Shown in pieces: positions 1-7,486 of a stretch of DNA of 18,828 nucleotides. The stretch's first letter is position 1; each line of letters opens with the position of its first letter. The DNA lies in the NCBI GenBank assembly GCA_023259235.1, contig JAHFQQ010000025.1, positions 1 to 18,828 on the forward strand. The letters are read 5' to 3'. The notes under the pieces were generated by a model. The model searched no databases, had not been told where the DNA came from, and was given only the letters and a program-made list of their open reading frames with translations. A program made the translations under genes and the position numbers. The stretch comes from Polaromonas sp. (GTDB taxonomy: Bacteria; Pseudomonadota; Gammaproteobacteria; Burkholderiales; Burkholderiaceae_C).

Positions 1-1005
1 GCGGCAGTCAAACCGGGTCGGGTAGTTGACAAAATTCAGCAGGCCCCCGGGCAGGCCGAGGTCTTTGAGCACCGCATTGCGGATGCGGCGCACCGGCGCC
101 AGGGCCATCAGCCCCTTTTTGACACTCTTGGGAATAAAGCCCAGCAAGGCCGCATTGATGAACAGATTCATTTTTGGCCCATGGGCCGCCCGGCTGAAAA
201 TATCGAGCACGTCGCCAACGCGGTAACCGACCGGATCGACCAGGTGAAAACATTTTTTTTCAATGCCGGTTTGATGGCTGATACGGTCAAGGGCGGCCAC
301 CACAAAGTCGACCGGAACGATATTGATGCGCCCGCCTTCAAGCCCGACAATCGGCATCCAGGGCGGCAGCAGTTGCCTCATTCGCTGGATCAGCTTGAAA
401 AAGTAGTACGGCCCGTCGATCTTGTCCATCTCGCCAGTACTGCTGTCGCCCACCACCATGGCGGGGCGAAACACCGTCCACGGCACCTTGCATTCATTGC
501 GAACGATTTTTTCGCTCTCGTGCTTGGTCCTGAAGTAAGGGTGATCGTAATTTTCAGCCTCTTCAAACATGTCCTCGCGAAACACGCCTTCATACAGGCC
601 GGCCGCGGCAATCGAGCTGACATGGTGAAAGTGGCCGGCGTCAATGGACTTGGCAAACTCGACGGCGTTGCGCGTGCCTTCAATGTTGACGGCAATCTGG
701 CTCTCCTCGTCGGCACCCAGGTCATAAACCGCTGCCAGGTGATAAAAATGCGTCACCTGGCCCTTGAGTTTTTTGATGTCGCCGCTGCTGACGCCGAGCT
801 TTTTGCCGGTGAGGTCGCCATGCACGGCAACTGCCCGGGCCGCGCTGGCCGGCGTAGTCAGACCCCAGAACTCGCGCAGGGCCGCCACTTTATCGGCGCT
901 TTCCTTGCGCAGCAGGAAATGAACCGTGCTGCCCTTTCGCTCAAGGAGTTTTTTGACCAGGCGCTTGCCGATGAAGCCGGTGGCTCCCGTGACGAAATAG
1001 TGCAT
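1..1005 (-). CDS. SDR-family oxidoreductase, AcrA1-like (C-terminus cut by window edge)
   Basis: Extended short-chain dehydrogenase/reductase; 335 codons are visible and the frame is still open at position 1. The N-terminus MHYFVTGATGFIGKR holds the TGxxGxxG dinucleotide-binding turn. HLAAVYD follows near residues 90-95, VSSIA supplies the active-site Ser (130/131), and Tyr157-Lys161 (YFRTK) is the YxxxK pair. The start at 1005 is supported by GGAGAA a few bases upstream. Proteins with this N-terminus are often about 650 aa with a second SDR-like half, and some (mycobacterial AcrA1) reduce acyl-CoA or handle lipids; that link is from family memory. It is divergent from the phasin gene, which fits lipid or storage metabolism, but the substrate cannot be read from the sequence. 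The family is secure, the function is not. Confidence 0.85.
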   Translation of the reverse strand, partial: MHYFVTGATGFIGKRLVKKLLERKGSTVHFLLRKESADKVAALREFWGLTTPASAARAVAVHGDLTGKKLGVSSGDIKKLKGQVTHFYHLAAVYDLGADEESQIAVNIEGTRNAVEFAKSIDAGHFHHVSSIAAAGLYEGVFREDMFEEAENYDHPYFRTKHESEKIVRNECKVPWTVFRPAMVVGDSSTGEMDKIDGPYYFFKLIQRMRQLLPPWMPIVGLEGGRINIVPVDFVVAALDRISHQTGIEKKCFHLVDPVGYRVGDVLDIFSRAAHGPKMNLFINAALLGFIPKSVKKGLMALAPVRRIRNAVLKDLGLPGGLLNFVNYPTRFDCR

Positions 1006-1028
1006 TGTGTGTTTCTCCGCTGGGCTGG

Positions 1029-1117
1029 CAATTGAAAGCCTGATTCTTGCCTAAACCGCAGTGCGGCCCATTCAGCAAAAACCCGTGCTTTGGCGTTCGG
1101 ACTGTACCTTTCAATTG
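1029..1117. repeat. 10-bp inverted repeat in the SDR/phasin intergenic region
   Basis: CAATTGAAAG (1029-1038) and its exact complement CTTTCAATTG (1108-1117) are separated by 69 bp. Between them is a smaller dyad, CCGCA-G-TGCGG. It lies between the divergent starts of the SDR and phasin genes. It may be a decayed small mobile or repeat element, or chance; no gene is encoded in it. Confidence 0.35.
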
Positions 1118-1187
1118 GGCAGCCATACCGGCTTTCTAGAAGCTGGCACCTAAACACGGGCTCGTGAAGGGCTTATATTTTTGGCCA

Positions 1188-1209
1188 TGCGCGGCATGCA
1201 GCCTGCGCA
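1188..1209. promoter_or_regulatory. TGC-rich candidate operator upstream of the phasin gene
   Basis: TGC-GCG-GCA (1188-1196) is followed closely by a TGC...TGCGCA run to 1209, about 40 bp before the phasin start. PhaR regulators of PHA granule genes in Paracoccus are reported to recognise TGC-N3/4-GCA sites, so this could be a phasin operator. The motif is short and the genome GC-rich, so chance is a real alternative. Confidence 0.25.
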
Positions 1210-1245
1210 AACCTGTCAGTAACCTAAACCCGTCTGGAGTCCATC

Positions 1246-1749
1246 ATGGTCAAAAAACTGCAAAAAATGAGTGCTGACAAAAAAGCATCTCCCCATCTGT
1301 CCAGCGCTGTCAAGGAGTCTGCGCAACAAATCTGGCTGGCCGGCCTGGGGGCATTTTCCAAGGCGCAGGAAGAAGGCGGCAAGGTATTCGAGACACTGGT
1401 GAAGGAAGGCCTGTCGATCCAGCGCAAGACGCAATCGGCTGCCGAGGAAAAAATCTCCGAAGCCACCAACAAGATGGCCAGCATGGCCACCGACATCCAG
1501 TCCAGGGCAGGACATCAGTGGGACAAACTGGAAAACATCTTTGAAGAGCGTGTGGCCAAGGCGCTGAAAAAACTCGGCGTGCCCTCCGCCAGGGACGTGG
1601 ACACCCTGGCCGCGCGCATTGACGAACTCAACAAGAGCATGCAGAAAATGACCGGCAAGGCGCCTGCCGCCAGGACTGCGGCAAAACCAGCGGCAAAAAA
1701 GGCAGCCAGGCCCGCTGCGAAGCGGCCAGCCGCCCGCAAATCCGCCTGA
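1246..1749 (+). CDS. Phasin-family PHA granule-associated protein with histone-like tail
   Basis: A 167-aa protein of the PhaF/PhaI-type phasin family, which coat polyhydroxyalkanoate granules and control their size. Residues 20-125 are amphipathic and helix-rich: IWLAGLGAFSKAQEEGGKVF is the typical phasin start, followed by heptad-like segments and a short coiled coil (LAARIDELNKSMQKM). The last 30 residues are an Ala/Lys/Arg/Pro tail (KPAAKKAARPAAKRPAARK) like that of PhaF, which binds DNA and helps share granules between daughter cells. GGAG at 1236-1239 lies six bases before the ATG. It is followed by a PhaD-like regulator, as expected for a PHA cluster, although no PHA synthase is in the window. 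Confidence 0.9.
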   Translation: MVKKLQKMSADKKASPHLSSAVKESAQQIWLAGLGAFSKAQEEGGKVFETLVKEGLSIQRKTQSAAEEKISEATNKMASMATDIQSRAGHQWDKLENIFEERVAKALKKLGVPSARDVDTLAARIDELNKSMQKMTGKAPAARTAAKPAAKKAARPAAKRPAARKSA

Positions 1750-1755
1750 GCCTGC

Positions 1756-1776
1756 GGCGCGCACCGATTGCGCGCC
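1756..1776 (+). terminator. Possible weak terminator hairpin after the phasin gene
   Basis: GGCGCGC (1756-1762) and GCGCGCC (1770-1776) form a perfect 7-bp GC stem with a 7-nt loop, starting 7 nt after the phasin stop codon. The following sequence has only a broken T tract (TTCTTT), so it is a weak rho-independent terminator at best. Confidence 0.35.
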
Positions 1777-1900
1777 ATGAGTTCTTTAAAGAGGGCCAAC
1801 TCCGCCTTTCTGGCTGGGGCCACGAAAAGCCTGCCGTGGCGCCTCGCCTGCTGGGTTAGAGTAGCGGTGGGGACATGAAGAACACCATAAGGTAACAGCC

Positions 1901-2572
1901 ATGGCGAAAAAAGCGCCGCGCCGCACTGCAGAGCGTATTCTGGAGGTCACACTTGAGCTATTCAATCGCTTTGGCGAGCCCAATGTCTCCACCACGCTGA
2001 TCTCTGCCGAACTCAGCATCAGCCCGGGCAACCTCTATTACCACTACCCGGCCAAGGACGAGCTGATCAATTCGCTGTTTGACCGCTATGAAAAAGCACT
2101 GACCGAACTGCTCAACGCCAGCGACGGCGTGCGCAACGTCGAAGATGCCTGGTTTTTCATGCACACGCTGTTCGAGCTGATCTGGCAATATCGCTTCCTG
2201 TACCGCGACCTGAACGACCTGTTGAGCAAAAACCGCCGGCTGGAAACGCACTTCCAGTCGGTGCTCAAAAACAAGACCCGCGCCGTCAAAACCCTGCTCG
2301 ATGGCATGAGCCGTGCCGGTGCCGTGACGATTGACTCGCGCGAAGTGGAGGCCACTGCCACCAGCATGGTGGTGGTGCTCACCTATTGGCTGAGTTTTGA
2401 ATACGTGCGTGACCCACGCAACGCACTGGAACCCGGCAACGCACAGGCCGCGCTGCTGCGGGGCGCGCACCACGTCCTCAATTTGCTGATCCCCTACCTC
2501 GAAAAAGGCCAGCGGGCGCATTTGCAGACGCTGGTGGCGGCCTACAGCAACCCGGCAACACTCCCGGCCTGA
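1901..2572 (+). CDS. TetR/AcrR-family regulator, PhaD-like
   Basis: A 223-aa TetR-type repressor. The DNA-binding domain is at residues 8-55: RILEVTLELFNRFGEPNVST, then the recognition-helix region ISPGNLYYHYPAKDELI. The C-terminal half is all-helical, with a FFMHTLFELIWQYRFLYRDL segment. Both the FGEPNVST...SPGNLYYHY stretch and the later QYRFLYRDL stretch closely resemble Pseudomonas PhaD, the TetR-like regulator of the pha cluster, as I recall it. Its position just after a phasin gene agrees. The ATG at 1901 has AAGG nine bases upstream. It probably senses a lipid or acyl-CoA metabolite; the effector and operator are not visible. TetR family is certain, PhaD orthology likely. Confidence 0.88.
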   Translation: MAKKAPRRTAERILEVTLELFNRFGEPNVSTTLISAELSISPGNLYYHYPAKDELINSLFDRYEKALTELLNASDGVRNVEDAWFFMHTLFELIWQYRFLYRDLNDLLSKNRRLETHFQSVLKNKTRAVKTLLDGMSRAGAVTIDSREVEATATSMVVVLTYWLSFEYVRDPRNALEPGNAQAALLRGAHHVLNLLIPYLEKGQRAHLQTLVAAYSNPATLPA

Positions 2573-2636
2573 ACCGGGCCGGGCCCCGCATAATCGGTAC
2601 CAGTCATTTGTAAAAACGGTTTGAGGAAACAACAAC

Positions 2637-3410
2637 ATGGCCAAATGGACTGCTTTCCCCCACCCCGGCGACTATGCCTTTGATGCCGCCAGCCTGAAAA
2701 AGAACTGGGCCCGCCTGCACCAGGGCGACTGCGAACCGCTTCCCCGGGACGCTGCCGTGCTGCAGGCCTGGGTGCTGTTTCACAACGGCGAATTCCAGAA
2801 GGCGGCCGAAGCTGGCATCAAGGCCGGTGGTGACGGCATCACGGTAGCGAACAAGGCCACCGGCATTTATGCCAACTACCTTGAAAGCAGGGAAAAATCC
2901 AAACTCGATCTTTTCATGGACGTTGCCGGGCGCGCCGAGGCGCAGCAGGCGGCGGACCCCAAAAACGCCAACGCATGGTACTGGCAGGCTTATGCGCTCG
3001 GGCGCTACAGCCAGGGCATCAGCGTCGCCAAGGCGCTGGCGCAGGGCCTGGGCACCAAGGTGAAAAAGGCGCTGGAGCAAACGATCCGGCTGCAGCCAAA
3101 GCATGCCGATGCGCATATCGCGCTGGCCGCCTTCCATGCCGAAGTGATTGACAAGGTCGGTGCGCTGATTGGCGGCATGACCTACGGCGCGAAAAAGGAC
3201 GCAGGCCTGGCGCTGTTCAGGGACGCCTTGAAGCTGAACCCCAGCTCCGCAATAGCCATGATCGAATACGCCAACGGCATGGTCATGCTCGAAGGCGACA
3301 AGAGAATGAAGGAAGCCACCAAACTCTACGAACAGGCGGCCGCCAGCAAGCCACTCGATGCGATGGAGCGGCTGGATGTGGACATGGCCAAGGCCGAACT
3401 GGAAGACTGA
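2637..3410 (+). CDS. TPR-type repeat protein of unknown function
   Basis: A soluble 257-aa protein with no signal peptide or membrane segment. Helix-turn-helix repeats of tetratricopeptide type are visible. AAVLQAWVLFHNGEFQKAAEAG (about 37-58) is one unit. NANAWYWQAYALGRYSQG (110-128) with KALEQTIRLQPKHADAHIALAAFHAEV is another, and AGLALFRDALKLNPSSAIAMIEYA (about 190-214) with the last KEATKLYEQAAASKPLDAMERLDV complete the set. A good Shine-Dalgarno (GAGGAA, 2623-2628) fixes the start. It lies 64 bp after the PhaD-like gene on the same strand and may be co-transcribed. TPRs usually make protein contacts; the partner is unknown. I do not recognise a named family. Confidence 0.8.
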   Translation: MAKWTAFPHPGDYAFDAASLKKNWARLHQGDCEPLPRDAAVLQAWVLFHNGEFQKAAEAGIKAGGDGITVANKATGIYANYLESREKSKLDLFMDVAGRAEAQQAADPKNANAWYWQAYALGRYSQGISVAKALAQGLGTKVKKALEQTIRLQPKHADAHIALAAFHAEVIDKVGALIGGMTYGAKKDAGLALFRDALKLNPSSAIAMIEYANGMVMLEGDKRMKEATKLYEQAAASKPLDAMERLDVDMAKAELED

Positions 3411-3431
3411 GTTTTGTCAGGGCAATCCATT

Positions 3432-3490
3432 CACTATTATTTTGATAGCTATATACGTACTATCCATGTGGGATAGCCGCCTGTTTGACC
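3432..3490 (+). repeat. Comamonadaceae-type small palindromic repeat, intergenic copy
   Basis: An AT-rich stretch that opens with CTATTATTTT then TAGCTA, followed by a perfect 6-bp stem CTATCC/GGATAG (3460-3465 and 3471-3476, loop ATGTG). The same CTATTATTTT-NN-TAGCTA core occurs on the opposite strand inside the aminopeptidase gene (5541-5598). It resembles a short dispersed repeat I associate with Comamonadaceae genomes. It ends about 11 bp before the argE start, so it forms most of the argE leader. Confidence 0.6.
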
Positions 3491-3501
3491 ATTAGCTTCT
3501 C

Positions 3502-4692
3502 ATGGTTTCAGCGCCTTCCCCCGCCGCCTTGCCTGCCGTCTCGCCGCGCGCGCTGCAGCTGGTCCAGTCGCTGGTGCGGATGGACACGGTCAGCCACCAT
3601 TCAAATCTGGAACTGATTTATTTTGTGCGCGATGAGCTTGCGTGCCGCGGCGTGACCAGCCGCATCACCACCAGCGCCGACGGCACCAAGGCCAACCTGT
3701 TTGCCACGCTGGGCGAAGGCAAGCCGGCCGGCCTCATTCTTTCAGGCCACACCGACACCGTACCCTGGGACGGCCAGGACTGGACGCTGGAGCCGCTGTC
3801 AGCCACCGTGAAGGATGGCAGGCTCTATGGCCGCGGCAGTTGCGACATGAAAGGTTTCATCGGCATGGCGCTGGCCCACGCCGATGATTTTTTGAGGAGC
3901 AGCGCTCCGTTTGCGATGCATCTGGCGCTGAGCCATGACGAAGAAACCGGCTGCATCGGCGTGCGGGAGCTGATCGCCGACATGAAGGACGCCGGCATTG
4001 CACCGCTGGCCTGTATTGTCGGCGAGCCCACCGGCATGGTGCCAGCCACGGCGCACAAGGGCGTGTACCGCTACAAGTGCTGCGTGCGCGGCAAGGAGGC
4101 GCATTCCTCGCTCACACCGCAATCGGTCAACGCGATTGAAATGGCGGCGCGCGTGGTCTGCAAACTGCGTGACATGGCCGAGCGGTTTGAGGCCAACGAG
4201 CCGCGCTGCGAAGGCTTTGACGTGCCTTTCAGCACGGCCAGCGTCGGCCAGTTCCACGGCGGCACGGCCGACAACGTGGTGCCGCGCGATGCCTGGTTCC
4301 GCTATGAATTTCGCAACCTGCCCACCGCTGATGTGACTTCCATGCAAAACGAGCTGCTCGCCTTTGCGCAGGGTTTGCAGCCTGCCATGAAAAAAATTAC
4401 GCCGAAGGCTGGCTTTCGCTTTGAAACGATTTGTGAAGTGCCTGCCTTCCTGGGTTCGCCCAATGACGCCGTGACGCGGCTGGCGCAGCGCCTGGCGGGA
4501 ACCGACCAGACCACGCTGGTGGCCTTTGGCACCGAGGCAGGGTTGTTCAAGATTGCGGGCATAGCCACCGTGGTCTGCGGCCCCGGCAGCATCGAGCAGG
4601 CGCACCAGCCGGACGAATTTGTCAGCCTGGAACAACTGGCGAGCTGCGAAGCTTTCATGCACGCTCTGGCGGCAACGAAACAGATCGGCTGA
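3502..4692 (+). CDS. argE: Acetylornithine deacetylase
   Basis: M20-family zinc hydrolase that converts N-acetylornithine to ornithine in cytoplasmic arginine biosynthesis. The 396 aa match the family's usual length. The metal ligands and catalytic residues are all present: His83 and Asp85 in SGHTDTVPW, Asp115 in GRGSCDMKG, catalytic Glu147 and ligand Glu148 in HDEETG, Glu175 in GEPTGM, and His368 in EQAHQPDE. The dimerisation lid lies between roughly residues 185 and 300. No clear Shine-Dalgarno precedes the ATG at 3502, and the leader is largely a small repeat. The next gene starts 38 bp downstream on the same strand. ArgE is well supported over other M20 peptidases by the FGTEAG and EQAHQPDE blocks. 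Confidence 0.93.
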   Translation: MVSAPSPAALPAVSPRALQLVQSLVRMDTVSHHSNLELIYFVRDELACRGVTSRITTSADGTKANLFATLGEGKPAGLILSGHTDTVPWDGQDWTLEPLSATVKDGRLYGRGSCDMKGFIGMALAHADDFLRSSAPFAMHLALSHDEETGCIGVRELIADMKDAGIAPLACIVGEPTGMVPATAHKGVYRYKCCVRGKEAHSSLTPQSVNAIEMAARVVCKLRDMAERFEANEPRCEGFDVPFSTASVGQFHGGTADNVVPRDAWFRYEFRNLPTADVTSMQNELLAFAQGLQPAMKKITPKAGFRFETICEVPAFLGSPNDAVTRLAQRLAGTDQTTLVAFGTEAGLFKIAGIATVVCGPGSIEQAHQPDEFVSLEQLASCEAFMHALAATKQIG

Positions 4693-4730
4693 TACTGGCA
4701 CAGATTGCCTGATACCTCGCCGTCGAACAA

Positions 4731-5870
4731 ATGCGAATTTTTCAGCAAGCAACTGCCATGAGCCGGGCCACTCGCGTGACATTGGCAAGAGTTGGCGCAG
4801 CGTTGACGGCAGGCGTGGCGATGCTGCTTGTCTCGGGCTGCGCTGATCTGGGCTACTACTGGCAATCGGTCAGCGGCCAGATGCAAATCATGAGCGCCGC
4901 CCGGCCGGTGGACGACTGGCTGGCCGATGCACGCACCCCGGCGCAACTGAAAACCCGGCTGGCGCTGGCGCGGCGCATCCGCACCTTTGCCGTCACTGAA
5001 CTAAAGCTGCCCGACAACGCCAGCTATCGCCGCTACGCCGACTTGCAGCGCAAGGCCGCAGTCTGGAACGTGGCGGCGGCGCCCGAGTTTTCGCTGACGC
5101 TCAAGACCTGGTGTTTTCCGGTGGCGGGCTGCGTTGGCTACCGCGGCTACTTCAATGAGGCGGCGGCGCACGCCGAGGCGCAGCAGCTCAAGGCGCAGGG
5201 CCTGGAGGTCATCGTTTATGGCGTGCCGGCCTATTCCACCCTGGGCTGGATGAACTGGGCCGGCGGCGACCCGCTGCTGAGCACCTTTATCGCCTACCCC
5301 GAGGGTGAACTGGCGCGCCTGATCTTTCATGAACTGGCGCACCAGGTGGTGTATGCCAAAGACGACACGATGTTCAACGAGTCATTTGCCACAGCCGTGG
5401 AACGACTGGGCAGCCAGCGCTGGCTGGCCAGTCAGGCGGGCAGCGAAGCCCGCAAGGCCTATGCCGTGTTTGACGGGCGGCGCCAGCAGTTCCGGACACT
5501 GACGCTCGCCACACGCCGGAAGCTGGCTGAAATTTATAAGGAAAATAAGGCTTTAGCCCCCGACAAACAGGCGCAGCTAGCTAGTAAAATAATAGCACTT
5601 CAAGACTTTCGCGAGCGCTACGCGCAACTCAAGGCCGACTGGGGTGGCTATGCCGGTTATGACTCCTGGGTGGCACAAGCCAACAATGCCGCGTTTGGCG
5701 CGCAGGCCGCCTATGATGAACTGGCGCCCGGATTTGAGGCGCTGTTCGAGCGCAAAGGGCGCAACTGGCAGCAATTCTATGATGCCGTGAAACAACTGGC
5801 GGCGCTTTCCAAAGACGAACGGCGCCAGGCGCTGAAAACAGACCTCGCAACGGAGACACCGAATGGCTGA
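4731..5870 (+). CDS. Predicted zinc aminopeptidase lipoprotein (PF10023 type)
   Basis: A 379-aa exported metallopeptidase of the putative aminopeptidase family once called DUF2265. A signal sequence ends in the lipobox LVSGC with Cys37, so it should be a lipoprotein in the cell envelope. His200-Glu201-xx-His204 (HELAH) with Glu217 twelve residues later (NESFA) form a gluzincin-like zinc site. A second ATG at 4758 gives a more compact signal peptide (Cys28) and could be the true start; neither has a strong Shine-Dalgarno. Residues around 272-290 are encoded by a repeat element lying in frame in the gene, which may add a few residues relative to relatives. The stop overlaps the next gene by 8 bp. 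The substrate is unknown. Confidence 0.85.
   Translation: MRIFQQATAMSRATRVTLARVGAALTAGVAMLLVSGCADLGYYWQSVSGQMQIMSAARPVDDWLADARTPAQLKTRLALARRIRTFAVTELKLPDNASYRRYADLQRKAAVWNVAAAPEFSLTLKTWCFPVAGCVGYRGYFNEAAAHAEAQQLKAQGLEVIVYGVPAYSTLGWMNWAGGDPLLSTFIAYPEGELARLIFHELAHQVVYAKDDTMFNESFATAVERLGSQRWLASQAGSEARKAYAVFDGRRQQFRTLTLATRRKLAEIYKENKALAPDKQAQLASKIIALQDFRERYAQLKADWGGYAGYDSWVAQANNAAFGAQAAYDELAPGFEALFERKGRNWQQFYDAVKQLAALSKDERRQALKTDLATETPNG
5541..5598 (-). repeat. Small palindromic repeat lying in frame inside the aminopeptidase gene
   Basis: Read on the minus strand it shows CTATTATTTT, two variable bases, TAGCTA, then a GGGGGCTAAAGCC block. The first 18 positions match the copy at 3432-3490 except for the two variable bases. 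It is locally AT-rich in a GC-rich gene. On the coding strand it reads through without a stop and encodes a Lys/Ala/Gln-rich helical segment (KENKALAPDKQAQLASKII). Confidence 0.6.
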
Positions 5871-6216
5871 CATCCAGATTCAACGCACGCACGGCCTTGG
5901 CCTGCCCCGGGCACGCAAAATCGCTTTCAAATGGGCCGAGCAGGTCGAAGAAGAGTTCGACATGGCCTGCACCTACGAGGAAGGCGAGACCGAAGACCTG
6001 GTCAGTTTCAGCCGCTCCGGGGTCACCGGCACGCTGACGGTCACGATGGAACACTTTGAACTGAACGCCAGACTGGGCTTTCTGCTTGGCGCCTTCAAGG
6101 AAAAAATCGAGGGCGAGATTGTCAGGAACCTGGATGCGCTGATCGCAAAAAAGCCGGCGGCCAAAACATCCGCCAGCCCAAAGCCCACGGCACAAGGGAA
6201 AGCCGCGGGCCGGTGA
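5863..6216 (+). CDS. Polyhydroxyalkanoic acid granule-region protein (PF09650 type)
   Basis: A 117-aa protein of the small family annotated as 'polyhydroxyalkanoic acid system family protein'. A compact alpha/beta N-terminal domain of about 90 residues holds the family landmarks: GLGLPRARKIAFKWAEQVEEEF, then SFSRSGVTGTLTVTMEHFELNARLGFLLGAFKEKIEGEI. A basic Lys/Ala/Pro tail follows (residues 95-117), like that of the phasin upstream. GGAG at 5852-5855 supports the ATG. The start lies 8 bp inside the aminopeptidase gene and the stop is 4 bp before the CoA transferase, so translation is probably coupled. The exact biochemical role is unknown for the family; granule association is by family annotation. 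Confidence 0.85.
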   Translation: MADIQIQRTHGLGLPRARKIAFKWAEQVEEEFDMACTYEEGETEDLVSFSRSGVTGTLTVTMEHFELNARLGFLLGAFKEKIEGEIVRNLDALIAKKPAAKTSASPKPTAQGKAAGR

Positions 6217-6220
6217 TTCC

Positions 6221-7438
6221 ATGAACAATGCGCCTGATCCGGTTTCCGGTCCGGTCGGCCCGCTGGCCGGCCTGAAAGTATTGGAACTCGGCCAGTTGAT
6301 CGCCGGGCCGTTTGCCGCGAAAACCCTGGCCGACTTCGGTGCCGAAGTCATCAAGATCGAGCCGCCTGGCGCGGGCGATCCGCTGCGCAAATGGCGCTTG
6401 CTCAAGGAAGGCACCTCGGTCTGGTGGCAGGTGCAGTCGCGCAACAAGCGCTCGGTGGCGCTCGATTTGCGGCAGCCCGAAGCGCAGGAGATTGTGCGCA
6501 AGCTGGCGCGTGAAGCCGACGTACTGATTGAAAACTTCCGCCCTGGCGCGATGGAAGACTGGGGCCTGGGGCCCGACGCGCTGCGCGCGGCCAATCCGCG
6601 CCTGATCATGCTGCGCATCAGCGGCTACGGGCAAACCGGACCTTACCGCGACCGGCCGGGTTTTGGCGTGGTGGCCGAAGCCATGAGCGGACTGCGCCAT
6701 CTGACGGGCGAGCCGGGACGCGTGCCGGTACGGGTGGGCGTGAGCATTGGCGACACGCTGGCCGCGCTGCACGGCGTGATTGGCGTCCTGATGGCGCTGC
6801 ACCACCGCAACCAGCATGGTGCAGGCCAGGTGATCGACGTGGCCCTGTACGAAGCGGTGTTCAACTGCATGGAAAGCCTGCTGCCCGAATACAGCGCCTT
6901 TGGCGCGGTGCGCGGCCCGGCCGGCAGCGCCCTGCCCGGCATTGCGCCGAGCAATGCCTACCGCTGCAAAGATGGTTACGCACTGATTGCCGGCAACGGC
7001 GACAGCATCTTCAAGCGCCTGATGACGGCCATTGGCCGCCTTGACCTTGCAAACGATCCGGCGCTGGCCAACAACACGGGCCGGGTGGCGCGGGTGGCCG
7101 AGATCGACCAGGCGATCGGGCAGTGGGCCGGTAACCTGACCGTAGCCGAGGCACTGGCAGCGCTCGAATGCGCCGCAGTGCCAGCCGGAAAAATTTACAC
7201 CATTGCCGACATTGCCGGCGACCCGCACTACCAGGCGCGCAGCATGCTTGAGCAGATTCGCATGACCGACGGCACCGCGCTGGCCGTGCCGGGTTTTGTG
7301 CCCAAGCTGTCGGCCACGCCAGGCGGCTACCGGCGCAACGCGCCCACCGTGGGCCAGGACACCGACGCCGTGTTGCGCGAGCTGGGGCTGTCAGAAGCGC
7401 AAATTGCCGGGCTGCGCCAGCGCGGCGTGGTGGCGTGA
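6221..7438 (+). CDS. CaiB/BaiF (class III) CoA transferase
   Basis: A 405-aa family III CoA transferase, which moves CoA between carboxylic acids through an aspartyl-CoA thioester. The N-terminus LAGLKVLELGQLIAGPFAAKTLADFGAEVIKIE is the classic Rossmann-like start. VALDLRQPEAQEIVRKL, ENFRPGAMEDWGLG and GYGQTGPYRDRPGF follow in family order. The catalytic Asp is Asp178 in VGVSIGDTLAALHG. The length is normal. It starts 4 bp after the PHA-granule-region gene, with only a poor Shine-Dalgarno, suggesting coupled translation. The acyl substrate cannot be assigned; formyl-CoA, carnitine, succinyl and mesaconyl transferases share this fold. Confidence 0.92.
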   Translation: MNNAPDPVSGPVGPLAGLKVLELGQLIAGPFAAKTLADFGAEVIKIEPPGAGDPLRKWRLLKEGTSVWWQVQSRNKRSVALDLRQPEAQEIVRKLAREADVLIENFRPGAMEDWGLGPDALRAANPRLIMLRISGYGQTGPYRDRPGFGVVAEAMSGLRHLTGEPGRVPVRVGVSIGDTLAALHGVIGVLMALHHRNQHGAGQVIDVALYEAVFNCMESLLPEYSAFGAVRGPAGSALPGIAPSNAYRCKDGYALIAGNGDSIFKRLMTAIGRLDLANDPALANNTGRVARVAEIDQAIGQWAGNLTVAEALAALECAAVPAGKIYTIADIAGDPHYQARSMLEQIRMTDGTALAVPGFVPKLSATPGGYRRNAPTVGQDTDAVLRELGLSEAQIAGLRQRGVVA

Positions 7439-7486
7439 TTTCCTCTGCCTTGCCGCCGTCCTGAGGAACAGACAGCACACGAACGG

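Noticed and set aside
181..1035. Long open frame (284 codons) on the plus strand
   Set aside because: It lies entirely opposite the SDR gene, whose minus-strand frame has clear Rossmann and YxxxK motifs and a ribosome site. The plus-strand product matches nothing and is a GC-rich shadow.
2563..2583. CCCGGCC/GGCCGGG stem overlapping the stop codon of the TetR-type gene
   Set aside because: The stem includes the stop region, lacks a following T tract, and the next gene is only 64 bp downstream on the same strand, so it is more likely GC-rich chance than a terminator.
3799..4788. Open frame of 329 codons on the minus strand
   Set aside because: Antisense shadow of argE and the aminopeptidase start; rich in His, Arg and Gly with no motif, while argE on the other strand has every catalytic residue.
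6122..7228. Open frame of 368 codons on the minus strand
   Set aside because: Antisense shadow of the CoA transferase; low-complexity His/Ala/Gln/Arg composition and no ribosome site.
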